From the NCBI GenBank assembly GCA_022494885.1, contig JAGVSM010003619.1:310001-374000 (forward strand): 64,000 nt of DNA, written 5' to 3'. This DNA comes from Micrasema longulum. Lineage: Eukaryota > Arthropoda > Insecta > Trichoptera > Brachycentridae. How positions within the stretch are numbered: position 1 is the first letter of the stretch; each line of letters begins with the position of its first letter. The translations under genes and the position numbers were made by a program. Below the pieces are notes generated by a model. It had not been told where the DNA came from and did not search any database. It saw nothing but the letters and a program-made list of their open reading frames with translations. This document shows, piece by piece, positions 53,001-59,099 of this stretch.

Positions 53001-55271
53001 TCTACATATCTGTTCCTTACAACCTGTTGCTAGCAGCGAAGCCTTCGCGTAAATACAATTTTGGTTATCTTATCCGCCAAGACAGATGCATTTCGTATTT
53101 TTTATCTCTCGTTTTAAACATGGCAAATTTAATCTGCAAAATTGTCTTTTTCATGCATCACCGAGTAGGTATGTTTCCTAATTGATAATAATAAATTAAG
53201 GTATTACTCAAATGATGCAGTCGCCAGTGTCATACCTTTTCATGGATAGGTATTGAGTTATTTTTATTCGTTACTCAATGTTGTCATACTATTGTTTTTA
53301 TGGTTTATATTATTAAATTTCACTTTTAAAATCCTGTTTGTTAAAACTAACCTGACACAGTAGCGATTTCAGTGCGAAATATTACGTATTCAGTCAGAGA
53401 ATTGAATTTTAGATGAATATATAATTTTTTATTTTTTATTTATTTATATATGTATATTTTTGCGCCATAACAGGTCAAGAGGGCCAATCATAGTGGTGAA
53501 TGATAACACAGAACACCCAGCCTCGAGTAAAATCATAAACAATATATATTTTGTGATCTCGTTGGAAATCGATCCCGGAATCTTCCGTCAATATTTTGAA
53601 TAGATTTTTTTATTCACTATTTCCAATAAAAAAATAAATAAAAAAAATATAATAAAATTTAAATAAAAATATTGAAACCTCATTATATGTATAATTGCAG
53701 TTGTAGTATAAGCAAATCAACTGACAAAATGATTGGCTGATTTTTTTACTAAACTGTTTTGATGTTTTTTATCAACGTGGATATCAATGTACAAAAAAAT
53801 AAAGCAGAAATTTTTTGAATTATACTAAATCACCGAAACGTTATAATCCTGAAGTAAGCAGTAGGTTTACTTCACTTTACCAGCAATAGGCTCACATTGA
53901 ACAATATTTCAATGACGAACTAAATATGTAAATTTTATAATGACAATATAATATAAAATTATTCCACATGTGTTCAGATTAATAATAAATGCATTTAAAA
54001 AGTTACATAAAAGTACTTACAATCAAAGCATTTATTAGCTTCAATGAATATATTATGTTCTTCCTTTTAATATGTAAACAGTTAACGCACACACGTACAT
54101 AATACAATGCGCAAAACTTGCGAAACAGGTTGCGTTTTTATAAATCATAAAAACTTAGATAGCAAAACCCAAACATTATTATAATTAAGAACCAAAATGC
54201 TTGTTTAAGCAAAGAACTGATGCATTATGACTTATGACATACATTTTTGTATTTTCATATTGATTAGAGATAAGAAGGTACATAACATGATTTGATATCA
54301 ACTTGATTTTTATACTCCTAACTATTTAATAGGTTATCGGTAGGTATACTTATAAGAACATTTGTTATCATTTAAAACTTACTAATATGAGTTTTCTTCA
54401 CCAAATTTTTTTCTGGCTTAATGCTTAAAATTATAGATATTTATTTATTTATTTTATTTTATTTGGGAAATCAACAGTTCTACATACATATTTTTAGTAA
54501 ACAAACAGATATAGTGTATAAACTCAGAACTAATAACAGATTTCCACATAGTATTCAAAGTTGGTAAAGAAAATATATTACATATCAAATAAATACATAC
54601 AATTTATACATATTAAAATGTTATTTTCATATACTCAATAATCAAAGAATTTTTAAATATTTATTTTAAGAACATTAAGTTACTGTGAATTGGGCGGGAC
54701 AAGAATGCTTGAAGAGAGGATAAGGAGGGGAAGGGAGATGTACATATTTATTATTATAATGTCTACTAAATTACATGATGCATTTTTAGTGTAAATTTTA
54801 AATCTGACAGAGTGATGTTTGTGTAATCTATATTTTTAAATTTTGTATAATAAAATATATACTTCATTTTCACATTGTAAATTATTTATTAACCCATTGA
54901 GATAAACAATTTATAGTTTATCTAATCCTAATATAGATAGTTACTGAATTAAACTCTTAATAAATTATACGTGTTTGTATTTAGTTTATTTAGATATCCT
55001 AAAATATGAATAAATAACTAACATGTGCATATGAATTTATTTTCACATGTTTATGGTAGAAAGTAATTGTAAATATTCCATTATTCAGTAAATTGAAGCT
55101 TTCAGTAAACTCACCCCATCCTTTCTTATCTCTCCCTAAAACAGTTCTTTCCGAAGGGTCCCATAAAGTGAGCTTCAGGTTCTCCCAGTTGGTTCTTGTG
55201 TTTACTTCCCTCATGTAGGGAAACGAGTAGTTTTGTCCATTTTCAGTAGCACCATTTTTCTTCGAAGACAT
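7970..55271 (-). CDS. nrv: Na+/K+-ATPase beta subunit (nervana-like), complete gene of 7 coding exons
   Basis: Coding exons on the minus strand are 55271-55115, 23024-22896, 19252-19124, 15293-15112, 14599-14498, 14300-14129 and 8079-7970. All boundaries are GT-AG and all phases join (1,1,1,0,0,1), giving 326 residues. The family is the single-pass type II glycoprotein that partners the alpha subunit of the sodium pump, allows its exit from the ER and tunes K+ affinity; in insects nervana proteins also act at septate junctions. Visible support: cytosolic N-terminus (about 1-53), TM segment about 54-78 with FYLIFYSALAALFA, ectodomain cysteines C156, C168, C178, C192, C241 and C299 (expected pairs 156-168, 178-192, 241-299), sequons N108, N122 and N181, the AYYYPYI motif near 266-272, and the C-terminus GSVHFEVMID. 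Length matches insect beta subunits (about 310-325). Orthology to nrv1, nrv2 or nrv3 was not resolved. Introns are about 32.1, 3.6, 3.8, 0.5, 0.2 and 6.0 kb. Confidence 0.96.
8314..8347. repeat. Perfect 34-bp palindrome
   Basis: AACATTTATCTGCATCT at 8314-8330 is followed immediately by its reverse complement at 8331-8347, with no loop. It sits in the last intron of the minus beta gene, just left of a LINE fragment. Confidence 0.92.
8365..9167 (+). mobile_element. Decayed non-LTR retrotransposon reverse-transcriptase fragment (family F)
   Basis: Across frameshifts one reads STACVRVNESYTPWFDILKGV, then GRVMSLWLFNV (family form 'QGCVMSPWLFN'), YADDAC with the catalytic aspartates at 8612-8623, INAEKSNVMVFK, and the C-terminal GVLVPTLMYEVWIWKN and CGKTMYNR blocks. 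The longest frame is 8700-9167. Many stops and shifts make it a pseudogene-like relic. The same C-terminal block recurs at 63580. Clade not assigned (RTE/R1-like). Confidence 0.8.
9205..9726. repeat. Interspersed repeat family X, copy 1
   Basis: About 520 bp beginning CCAGGGCTGCATTCAAC and ending CTCAGGGCATATCTATGTGT, clearly homologous to 23640-24215. The long frame inside it (9173-9586) is not conserved in the other copy and is not taken as a gene. The CAGGG start recalls hAT termini, but no matching opposite end was seen. Confidence 0.7.
9799..10075 (+). mobile_element. tRNA-derived SINE (family A), near-complete copy
   Basis: The head has an A-box-like TGGTGCAGTGG and a B-box GGTTCGATTCC, followed by a body with CACTAGAATATTTCATAG, CCCTGGACTGGTACCTGAAG and a 3' end CAATGCAGTGCCCTA, then an AT-rich tail. 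Other copies or parts lie at 19839-20095, 36730-37336, 46309-46440, 48280-48360, 62062-62285, 62298-62378 and 62925-63050. RNA polymerase III promoter boxes are seen; activity is not implied. Confidence 0.85.
10446..11977. mobile_element. Long foldback (palindromic) element, interrupted by a nested TTAA element
   Basis: The outer left arm 10446-10693 pairs with 11705-11977: TCCAAAGGTAAAAT near one end, TACGAAGCTGATTATTTTAT near the other. The inner left arm about 11173-11420 pairs with about 11460-11700 (GGAATTTTCCACCTCA against GAGGTGGAAAATTCC). Removing the nested element leaves about 1.06 kb with arms near 500 bp and a loop of about 100 bp. No transposase frame. Class unknown. Confidence 0.8.
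10694..11168. mobile_element. Nested non-autonomous element with TTAA target duplication (piggyBac-like)
   Basis: The 475-bp insert starts CACTTTGAG and ends ACAAAGTG, giving 7-bp inverted CACTTTG ends, and is flanked on both sides by TTAA (10690-10693 and 11169-11172). TTAA duplications with C-rich 'CxCTTTG' termini are the hallmark of piggyBac elements. A longer internal inverted repeat (about 10937-11013 against 11088-11168) carries CCCGGTCCCGTGTTTTCACG. It interrupts the left arm of the larger foldback element, so it is younger. Confidence 0.72.
11983..12100 (-). mobile_element. LINE family A 3' UTR fragment
   Basis: The stretch TATACATATGCATAAGGGCGGGCATAATGCCTTAAGG (positions about 12000-12037) matches the 3' UTR of the LINE at 123-250, including the TTTATTTA-type tail. 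No coding part remains. Confidence 0.6.
12570..12691. mobile_element. 122-bp MITE with 24-bp terminal inverted repeats
   Basis: Ends AAGTGCTTGGCCATAGTGGC and its complement, with only minor mismatch. The core is GC-rich (GCGCCGCGCCGC) in AT-rich flanks. Non-coding. Target duplication unclear. Confidence 0.75.
13704..13722. repeat. Short interstitial telomere-like tract (CCTAA)n
   Basis: About 3.8 units of CCTAA, the complement of the insect telomeric TTAGG. A degenerate TTAGG tract also occurs at about 35311-35335. Too short to be more than interstitial. Confidence 0.5.
14129..14300 (-). CDS. nrv: Beta subunit (minus gene) exon 6: WxSC and YYPY blocks
   Basis: The 172-base exon encodes residues 234-290. 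It contains KQVWISCNGE (C241, first half of the third disulfide) and the GLPAYYYPYINTPGYLSPLV block characteristic of the ectodomain core. It ends RLLRPP plus one base before A|GTAAGT. The acceptor is TGCCTTCCAG. In the plus-strand paralogue the corresponding region is split by an extra intron. Confidence 0.95.
14498..14599 (-). CDS. nrv: Beta subunit (minus gene) exon 5: post-cysteine linker
   Basis: The 102-base phase-0 exon encodes residues 200-233, opening IYGWMPDFYDDPNDLP, the 'NKIYGWxPxxY' block found in all beta subunits, and ending LRTYIANLPANK. The acceptor is TTAAACAG and the donor AAG|GTAAAT. It is too short to be noticed as a stand-alone reading frame. In the plus-strand paralogue the equivalent sequence is fused to the preceding exon. 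Confidence 0.95.
15112..15293 (-). CDS. nrv: Beta subunit (minus gene) exon 4: first two disulfide loops
   Basis: The 182-base exon encodes residues 140-199. It carries C156, C168, C178 and C192, which should form two of the three family disulfides, and a sequon at N181 (NAS). It ends SSPCIFLKLNK, the most conserved block of the family, followed by the donor AAG|GTGACA. It is conspicuously GC-rich against its AT-rich surroundings. The C156-C168 loop has only 11 intervening residues, against about 22 in the vertebrate beta1 family standard. Confidence 0.96.
16640..17158 (-). mobile_element. LINE family B, 3' fragment
   Basis: The minus-strand frame 17123-16806 encodes the C-terminal end of a non-LTR retrotransposon polyprotein (DLVCIFKILNALSDVP, HVPNRVTRSQN, MSRMCRLVNSSHDLEFF). 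It is followed by a 3' UTR with TACGGCCTAAGCC and a TAAA-rich tail. Close relatives are at 28768-29065 and 38270-38770. Confidence 0.82.
17850..18020 (+). mobile_element. tRNA-derived SINE (family B)
   Basis: The head ACGTGGTCCTTTGGGTAGGG and B-box AAGTTCAAACCCC are followed by a body with GGTAAATCATAAGAACGCAA, which is shared (inverted) with 27675-27845. Not a tRNA gene: it lacks cloverleaf arms and is followed by repeat sequence. Confidence 0.6.
19124..19252 (-). CDS. nrv: Beta subunit (minus gene) exon 3: proximal ectodomain
   Basis: The 129-base exon encodes residues 97-138 and begins TNPGVGFRPL, joined to the G96 codon to give the insect block 'IGTNPGxGFRP'. It contains two N-glycosylation sequons (N108 in NIT, N122 in NQT) and ends LLNEFLF before the donor C|GTAAGT. 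Phase 1 at both ends matches exons 2 and 4. A plus-strand reading frame across this stretch is only a shadow. Confidence 0.95.
19345..19838. mobile_element. Long-TIR non-autonomous DNA element, copy 1
   Basis: The left arm about 19345-19430 and right arm about 19690-19800 are inverted repeats (GTTTTTAACCAC against GTGGTTAAAAAC, TATTTGAAGC against GCTTCAAATA). Copy 2 at 46561-46990 has the same interior (GGGTGGTAATTTGAGATGAA) and right end and is highly similar. Both lie in introns of the minus gene. Confidence 0.75.
19839..20095 (-). mobile_element. SINE family A copy with palindromic 3' end
   Basis: The minus orientation has the full head (B-box as complement of GGAATCGAACC) and body. Its 3' end is folded back: 19839-19862 is the exact complement of 19868-19891 with a 5-base loop. 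It abuts the right end of the long-TIR element. Confidence 0.8.
20172..20272 (+). repeat. 101-bp direct repeat, copy 1
   Basis: Matches 21203-21303 with a single visible base difference, while flanks differ. Preceded by a splice-acceptor-like TTTTATGTCTTAG. The plus frame reads GLMSKVPSQRKIALKKQCLK, then YCFPNQESSNNLC. Confidence 0.85.
20747..20815 (+). repeat. Repeat family Y fragment
   Basis: Resembles the family Y left part (ACAGAG-GA-AACATTT-GAGAAGG, then TTTACAGGGC). Degenerate. Further degenerate pieces of the family are at about 21524-21585 and 22065-22245 (minus). Confidence 0.45.
21203..21303 (+). repeat. 101-bp direct repeat, copy 2
   Basis: Near-identical partner of 20172-20272. 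Here the open frame extends upstream to an ATG at 21107 (73 codons in all, ending 21328), but no family is recognised and the upstream part is not present at copy 1. It lies in intron 2 of the minus gene. Confidence 0.85.
22065..22245 (-). repeat. Repeat family Y copy
   Basis: Contains GTGAATGTTACACAGTGTAT, GATAGGTCATAAGCCTTGTA and AATGTTCTCCACCTCTGTTG, corresponding in order to the family Y unit at 52080-52230. About 180 bp, non-coding. Confidence 0.6.
22896..23024 (-). CDS. nrv: Beta subunit (minus gene) exon 2: transmembrane segment
   Basis: Acceptor TTTTGTTCCAG and donor G|GTAAGT. The 129-base exon (2+42 codons+1) encodes residues 54-95, opening with QLLLFYLIFYSALAALFAIS, the single membrane span with the conserved FYxxFY face that contacts alpha TM7/TM10 in known pump structures. 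It continues into the ectodomain with PKWQLDSSII. The phase-1 joins create A53 with exon 1 and G96 with exon 3. Confidence 0.95.
23640..24215. repeat. Interspersed repeat family X, copy 2
   Basis: Homologous along its length to 9205-9726 (CCAGGGCTGCATTTAAC near the start, GTGCATCTCTGTGACTA in the middle, CATGACACAAGTAGGCACTA later). An extra segment of roughly 70 bp lies at about 23910-23985. Non-coding. Confidence 0.7.
25698..25958. mobile_element. Palindromic MITE, about 260 bp
   Basis: Terminal arms of about 55-60 bp: AATAAAAGACGAGTGATAC with ACTTTAATCCACAAATTTG at left, and the complement at right (CAAATTTGTGGATTAAAGT, then CGTCTTTTATT), with few mismatches. The frame inside (25914-25729) merely reads through the arms. 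Confidence 0.82.
25988..26940 (+). mobile_element. Decayed pogo/Tigger-like DNA transposon with PHD-like tail
   Basis: Flanked by TA at 25986-25987 and 26941-26942. Ends are imperfect inverted repeats (GGGTAAAG...GAGTGCGCAC against GAGTAAAG...GAGTGTGCAC). Inside, a lysine-rich helix-like region (about 26400-26490) precedes CPLRKKVYVEPP, a stop, then VDWIQLKMYSIWWHDECLEY and FALGAFNSDLC. This resembles the zinc-binding 'DWIxCxxCxxWxHxxC' tail of pogo-type transposases, with several cysteines mutated. Stops and lost metal ligands show it is dead. Confidence 0.6.
27015..27060. repeat. Stem-loop, 15-bp arms
   Basis: AATAAAGAGGTCATC at 27015-27029 pairs with GATGATCTCTTTATT at 27046-27060 (one mismatch/GU), with a 16-base loop. 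Intronic. Confidence 0.75.
27675..27845 (-). mobile_element. tRNA-derived SINE (family B), minus copy
   Basis: The minus strand gives GTGGTCCCGTGGCTAGTG (A-box region) and GGTTCAAATCCCACTC (B-box), then a body sharing GGTAAATCATAAGAACGCAA with 17850-18020. The anticodon-arm region is an 8-bp perfect hairpin (ACGGACCGAAGGTCCGT). Confidence 0.65.
28768..29065 (-). mobile_element. LINE family B, short 3' fragment
   Basis: Same 3' UTR (TACGGCCTAAGCCAG, TTACAACAGTTATATGAAG) and terminal coding block as 16640-17158; truncated near 29065. Confidence 0.75.
29985..31065 (-). mobile_element. LINE family C, reverse-transcriptase fragment
   Basis: The minus frame 30850-30656 encodes MGPLLYILYINDL and IIMYADDVGLLY (YADD at about 30778-30767), the RT palm. 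The degenerate C-terminal region down to about 29985 matches the plus-strand fragment at 63060-63480. Many stops. Confidence 0.78.
31098..31527 (+). mobile_element. Internally deleted Tigger/pogo-like element
   Basis: Inverted ends ACAGGCAACCCCCC and its near-complement GGGGGGTTACCTGT extend about 27 bp and are flanked by TA (31096-31097, 31528-31529), the pogo/Tc1-mariner target duplication. A degenerate frame reads FDRFKNHHQT, then TNRLVQTESAEKYPMEF, resembling the 'GWLDRFKKRH...ESASADxEAAEKFP' segment after the DNA-binding domain of Tigger transposases. Only 430 bp remain of an autonomous element of 2-3 kb. Confidence 0.72.
31790..32480 (+). mobile_element. LINE fragment, C-terminal region, plus orientation
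   Basis: Frames 31795-32034 and 32170-32448 read IRDLGITLDSRFTFSTHFDN, LVRSYLEFASVVWSP and, further on, LNVPSRLLRSYTTF, the usual C-terminal blocks of Jockey-like polyproteins. A stop or frameshift separates them. It is one of the few LINEs oriented against the host gene. Confidence 0.8.
32490..33010 (+). mobile_element. LTR-like or promoter-like segment
   Basis: Less AT-rich than its flanks. Contains a TATA-like TATAAATA (about 32780) followed after about 25 bases by AATAAA (about 32804) and a C/T-rich stretch, an order typical of the U3-R-U5 region of a solo LTR. No PBS, paired LTR or coding part was seen. Could also be another repeat type. Confidence 0.3.
36395..36470. repeat. Compound hairpin, GC-rich arms
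   Basis: GCGGCCGTAGAAAACAC pairs with GTGTTTTCTGCGGCTGC (one mismatch), and inside it CGCGTATT pairs with AATACGCG around TACGTACAA. Possibly a short MITE. Confidence 0.7.
36730..37336 (-). mobile_element. SINE family A copy split by a LINE 3'-end insertion
   Basis: The 3' body part lies at 36730-36864 and the tRNA-like head at about 37225-37336, both minus and collinear. About 360 bp between them begins with a TTTATTTATTCATT tail and looks like the antisense 3' end of a LINE. The SINE was therefore present before the LINE inserted. Confidence 0.72.
37428..37500 (+). repeat. Repeat family Y fragment
   Basis: TTTTGTAGACAAGGACTGG, TTCAACTCCCTGGGGAG and ACATATTACAACAGAGAT match the unit seen in the inverted cluster at 51587-52322. 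Confidence 0.8.
38270..41320 (-). mobile_element. LINE family B, near full-length but decayed
   Basis: In order on the minus strand: an endonuclease-like start at about 41290 (YYQNVRDKN, then FDVIFFTETWQND), further endonuclease sequence with CGDYNLP and LDLIFHSRL (40994-40659), a linker with VADLFADNFSSVY (40234-39935), RT sequence with FADD at about 39316-39305, LGITLDSKLSYREH and LVRTHLEYASP (39117-38812), a terminal block (38755-38513) and a 3' UTR with a TAAA-rich tail near 38280. Numerous stops and frameshifts. About 3 kb, near the size expected for ORF2 of this type. Confidence 0.82.
44010..44285. repeat. Tandem duplication of a ~138-bp AT-rich unit
   Basis: Unit 1 at about 44010-44148 and unit 2 at about 44149-44285 share AAAATGTAATATTTACATAG, the AAAAAGAAAAT region, TTGCATTTTTTT and CTAGAC(C/T)GCTCTT in order. 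Non-coding, intronic. Confidence 0.78.
46309..46440 (+). mobile_element. SINE family A 3' fragment
   Basis: GGTCCCAGAACTGGCGCCTG and AAGCGTAAGACTTATCATCT match the SINE body in plus orientation; headless. A more degenerate piece is at 48280-48360. Confidence 0.6.
46561..46990. mobile_element. Long-TIR non-autonomous DNA element, copy 2
   Basis: Shares interior and right arm with 19345-19838 almost base for base over the last ~250 bp. The left terminal region is truncated and part of the interior differs (about 46690-46735). Confidence 0.75.
47245..47283. repeat. Short imperfect hairpin
   Basis: CGAAACTG/CAGTTTCG and GAAAGAC/GTCTTTC pair around a TTGC loop with small bulges. Intronic; no partner sequence known. 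Confidence 0.7.
50056..50545 (-). mobile_element. LINE family A-like 3' fragment
   Basis: The minus strand carries the 3' UTR motif CGGGCTTATTGCC and a coding-like relic with NVHAARMWNQ, as in LINE family A C-termini. Degenerate. Confidence 0.6.
51587..52322. repeat. Repeat family Y, two copies in inverted arrangement
   Basis: Segment A (51587-51845) is repeated as its complement at 51986-52235, and segment B (about 51895-51985) as its complement at 52236-52322, giving the order A-B-A'-B'. Key shared strings: GTGGCCACTTTA, ACACAGTGTGTAA and TTGTAGACAAGGACTGGATT. The order can be explained by inversion or by nested insertion of one copy into another. Confidence 0.82.
54440..54900 (-). mobile_element. 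Possible LINE 3' UTR remnant
   Basis: Begins with a TTTATTTATTTATTTTATT tail and contains GAAGAGAGGATAAGGAGGGG, resembling 341-375 of the LINE at the left edge. No coding block recognised. Confidence 0.35.
55115..55271 (-). CDS. nrv: Beta subunit (minus gene) exon 1: start codon and cytosolic N-terminus
   Basis: Codes for residues 1-52 plus one base of codon 53. It begins MSSKKNGATENG and ends VLGRDKKGW, then the donor G|GTGAGT. The stretch WENLKLTLWDPSERTVLGR matches the pre-membrane 'LWNPxxxxxxGR' block typical of beta subunits, and KKGW immediately precedes the membrane segment. The ATG at 55271 is chosen because it opens this conserved block at the usual distance (about 50 residues) before the TM segment. 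The reading frame would run on past the donor, but that extension is intronic because exon 2 resumes the family sequence in phase. Confidence 0.93.
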
Positions 55272-55450
55272 GTTATTGAGTAAAAGAATACGTTCACCTC
55301 GAAAAGTTATGGAGTTGCCGATAACAGCCTGCTGTGCCTTGACAACCGGCTAACACGAACTAACACGACCAACTGCCGACTGCCGATTGCCGACGAGCAC
55401 TACGAGCAGCGAGGTGTGAGGATAAAAATAATACGAGATAGTATACGCCT
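55272..55450 (-). promoter_or_regulatory. Probable 5' UTR/core promoter region of the minus-strand beta gene
   Basis: Upstream of the ATG the minus strand becomes less AT-rich, with repeated TCGGCA units (about 55370-55390), paired TAGTTCGTGTTAG-type repeats, and an AT run (TATTATTTTTAT) near 55430 that could serve as a TATA-like element. No unambiguous initiator could be fixed. A spliced 5' UTR with a more distal promoter is equally possible. Confidence 0.3.
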
Positions 55451-55744
55451 TCTTGTGTCAGACGACTTTGTGCAGACTTAAGCGATAAGAATGCTATTTT
55501 GTACATAATAAAATATCTTCGGATCCAGTGTTTGCGTTTGCACATATTACCGCTGATATCACTGTCCTCACACAACGGTATCTACATGCCTACTACCTAT
55601 TTTCCTCGTATTTGTGGATCAAAAAAACACCATAGTAAACATATTGTTAGTTAAATACACAAATCCGAATATCTTCGAATGACAATTTTTAATGAAAACA
55701 TCCTAAACAAAATTTGCTTACAGAAAATAATCGCGTAAATAAAG

Positions 55745-55890
55745 ATTAAGGCTTAACAAATTACAACAGGGATGGAGAACATTTTTGAGAATGGAAAATG
55801 GAAGTCTAGGCATTTACAAGGCTTATGACCTGTCAAACTAGTATTTGTCTACAAAAATTTCGACAAACTAAAAATATTGTAAAATAACAA
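55745..55890 (+). repeat. Repeat family Y fragment upstream of the beta gene
   Basis: AAATTACAACAGGGATGGAG, GGCTTATGACCTGTCAA and TTGTCTACAAAAATTTCGAC are diagnostic. The middle of the unit is deleted. Confidence 0.7.
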
Positions 55891-57059
55891 AACATCAAAA
55901 CTAGTTTTGCAGTCAACGTCTTTGGAATGATTATTATTTAAAAAGTTAGCTAATTATGATGCATTCACATAACTATTTGGTTTTTTGTGATTTTTTTAAT
56001 TTTATTTACGGCACAAGTACCTTTAACGATATAAAATATAACGAAGGATTGAGTTTTAAAAAATAAAAATTCAACATAAAAACACAAACACAAGAAAAGA
56101 AAAATATTTCAAAAAGTATACACAAAATACACAAAAATAAAACTTTTAACTAATATTTTAAAAAATAAAATTTAATCTCTTGTTCAACTTGGATTTAAGA
56201 AATAAATATTAACTAGAAAATCACTGAAAAAATATCATAACATTAAAATACCCAAACAGTTACAAAATGTTCGTGATACATTCAAGTAAATTTTTTGTTA
56301 AAAAAAACTTTTGTATTATTCCGTTTTTTAAAACTAAACATAGCCGGAGCACGGATCAGTCAAGTGTGAACTTTTGATAATGTTTTTTATTTTATTTCCA
56401 GATTATGTTTTTTTTAATATGTCAAAGGTAAGTTTATAATGAACGAACATTAAATTAAATAATCGTCATATCACCGCAAATCAAACCCAAAATCCGAGTA
56501 CGAAAAAACAGTAACTGACAAATGTGAAAATAAAAAAAACACGTCTTCGTGTAGCTACCAAAATGTTTTTAAATAAATTGTAACTGAGTTTCGTAATCCA
56601 AATAAGTATTGAGAATATTCTATTTGATTTTTTTTTCAAGGACAAGAAACCTTTTTTTAGACCTCAAGATCATTCCAAGGTCAATCGGCGTTTTTAGTTT
56701 ATGAATAGAGTGCAAGATAAAAAATATTTTTATAATAAATTAGTTTAATTACATTCAAATATGTAATAAACATTAACTATGCAAAAACGCCGCCAAATAG
56801 CTCATATAATTATGTATCTATTGAAAATTGCCCCTGGTTCAATTGACTGAACTTATCCAAACTCTCTATTAATGTTCCTCCAAAAAAAATTGGAATAACC
56901 TTTCTCTTGTTTCATCTAAGTAGGCAAAATTCATATTTATGGCAAACTTTCAATAATTTTAATGTAATAACAGACTCATTAAACATGGATTTATTTGCAA
57001 ATAATCATAATAACGTGCGGGGTTTGCTTTTGAAATAATTTGTAGTTTTTTTTCTTTCT

Positions 57060-57083
57060 TTTGGATTTAGTTTACTGTTTTTT

Positions 57084-57115
<32 letters not shown>

Positions 57116-59095
57116 TTGATTTACACGCCCAATGGGCTTTTACATATTTTAGAAATTACATTTAAGTGCAGCAGTGAAACATAAGTATGTAAATTTGGTT
57201 AAAATAAAAGATAACATAAGAAAAGCTAAAAGATACAATAATAAGTAAAAATCAGGAAATGTACCAACATAGGTATATGGTACATAGAAAAATATTTAAA
57301 AAAATTATATATGAAAACATACACGCATACATATACATACATAAAAGTTTATACATTATTAAAGAGATACATGAGAAAAAGAAATAGTAAATAAAGAAAA
57401 ATATTAAGAAATTTTACATAAATTAATTTATAACCTTTTGAATACTTAACCTATATTTATATAATGACAGACAAAATATATCAACCTCACCATACTCGTT
57501 ACCTAGCCGGTGTAGTCTAGGTATTGGTGAATTGTAATAATAATTGTGACTGCCAGGAGATTCAAAAAATAACGTTAGCTGCCGAGTATTTCGAAGAGGT
57601 ACTTTCAAGCTGATAACACTAGTTAATTCCGGGACGTCCAATACGCCATTCGCTATTTTATATAAATTTAATAAGTCATTTATAATTCTTCTTTTACATA
57701 GAGTTGACATATTTAGTGTACATAATAAATTATCATAATCAATATTTTCGGCGGGTATATTAAGTTTGTAATTGATGAATCTAAGGAATTTACGTTGTAC
57801 TCTTTCTAACTTTAAAATATGAACATTGTAATAAGGTGACCAAATTGTTGAATTGAATTCTAAATTACTTCTAACCAAGGCAGTAAATAGCACTTTGAGG
57901 GTAGTGATGGAATTAAAATCCTTTACAGTTCGCTGCAAATATCCAAGACATTTCATTGCCTTATTAGTGATGGTATCAATGTGAGGAATAAATGTCAATT
58001 TTTCGTCAAAAACTATCCCCAAATCCTTTATTTGTGTAACTCTTCCCAGATTGATATTATTAATGTTGTAATCGAATATTATGGGTTTTTTACTTCTTGT
58101 AAATGATATTACACAACACTTGTCGACATTTAAATAAAGTTCATTTTTCTGGCACCAGTTGTACAGCCTTACCAAATTAGACTGAAGAACTCCACAATCG
58201 GTATCAGAGGTAACAGTTTTTGAAATTTTAAGATCGTCGGCAAAGAGAAGAATGTCTACTTTCTCAAATATCGACACAATGTCATTAACAAACAAAGAAA
58301 ACAGTACTGGTCCCAGGTGGGAGCCTTGGGGTACCCCACTAGATGCCTCAAACTGATACGAGTTATAACCGAATACTTTACTAAGATTTTCCTTGATGAC
58401 AGGTAGCTTTTAAACCATTCCAAGATATTACCAGTAATTCCCAATGAACTAAGTTTGTGTATTAAAATTGTATGAGAAACCTTGTCGAACGCTTTACTAA
58501 AGTCAGTATAAATTGTATCAGTCTGATGACGTCTCTCCATTGATGTGATCAACCGATTCTGATGCAACATAAGATTTGTAAGAGTTGATCTACCAGTTAT
58601 GAAACCATGTTGTAACGGAGTGATAACTTTACTAATTTCATTGGTGAACTTAGTTAGCAAAACAGATTCCAGTAACTTTGGAATGGCTGACTGAATACAA
58701 ATGGGTCGGTAATTGGAGACGTCAGTTTTATCTCCTTTTTTATAAATGGGGGTTAAGTATGAGATCTTCCATTTCTTGGGAAAGTTTCCAGTTTTCAAGG
58801 ACAAGTTAAAAATTTTTGTAAGTGGACCAGTTAAAGAGGGACAACATTGTATAAGAAGAAGTGTAGGGATATTGTCTGGCCCAGCGCTTTTTTTTTGGAT
58901 CTAAGGCACAAATCCCCTTTTTTACATCAGAATCAGTAAATACACAGTCGTTAAAATCAATTAAATCTGTATTATCAATACTGTGTAACCTAGAATTAGA
59001 AGTAGAACTATAAACACTGCTAAAGTAATCAGCAAATAAATTATGTTTATGAATATATTTTGACTAACTGTGGTGCTACTTGTTAAAACCTGTAT
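57060..59095 (-). mobile_element. LINE family E, RT region with a single obvious frameshift
   Basis: The minus strand reads a linker with the FSSVYS type (about 59000), then 58804-58256 with WKISYLTPIYKKGDKTDVSN and YRPICIQSAIPK (RT fingers) and YTDFSKAFDKVSH (palm aspartate), then 58295-57423 with LLFADDLKIS (catalytic FADD at about 58244-58233), IKDLGIVFDEKLTFIPHID and a C-terminal domain. The two frames overlap through the 'VPQGSxLGPVLF' block, so a small indel near 58300-58380 broke it. The 3' tail is (TAAA)n at 57084-57117. Best preserved LINE here, hence relatively young. The endonuclease is missing. Confidence 0.88.
57084..57117. repeat. (ATTT)n microsatellite, LINE tail
   Basis: About eight ATTT units; on the minus strand it is the (TAAA)n tail of the adjacent LINE. 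Confidence 0.9.
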
Positions 59096-59099
59096 TCGG

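Larger units (their letters stand above)
23025..55114 (-). other. Giant intron 1 of the minus beta gene (about 32 kb)
   Basis: Separates the cytosolic exon from the transmembrane exon. It holds most of the transposable elements in the window, listed separately. No additional beta-subunit-like exon was found in it on either strand. Stretches such as 33110-36360, 41340-44000, 44290-46300, 48600-50050 and 52330-54430 show only AT-rich sequence without recognisable coding or repeat structure. Confidence 0.8.
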
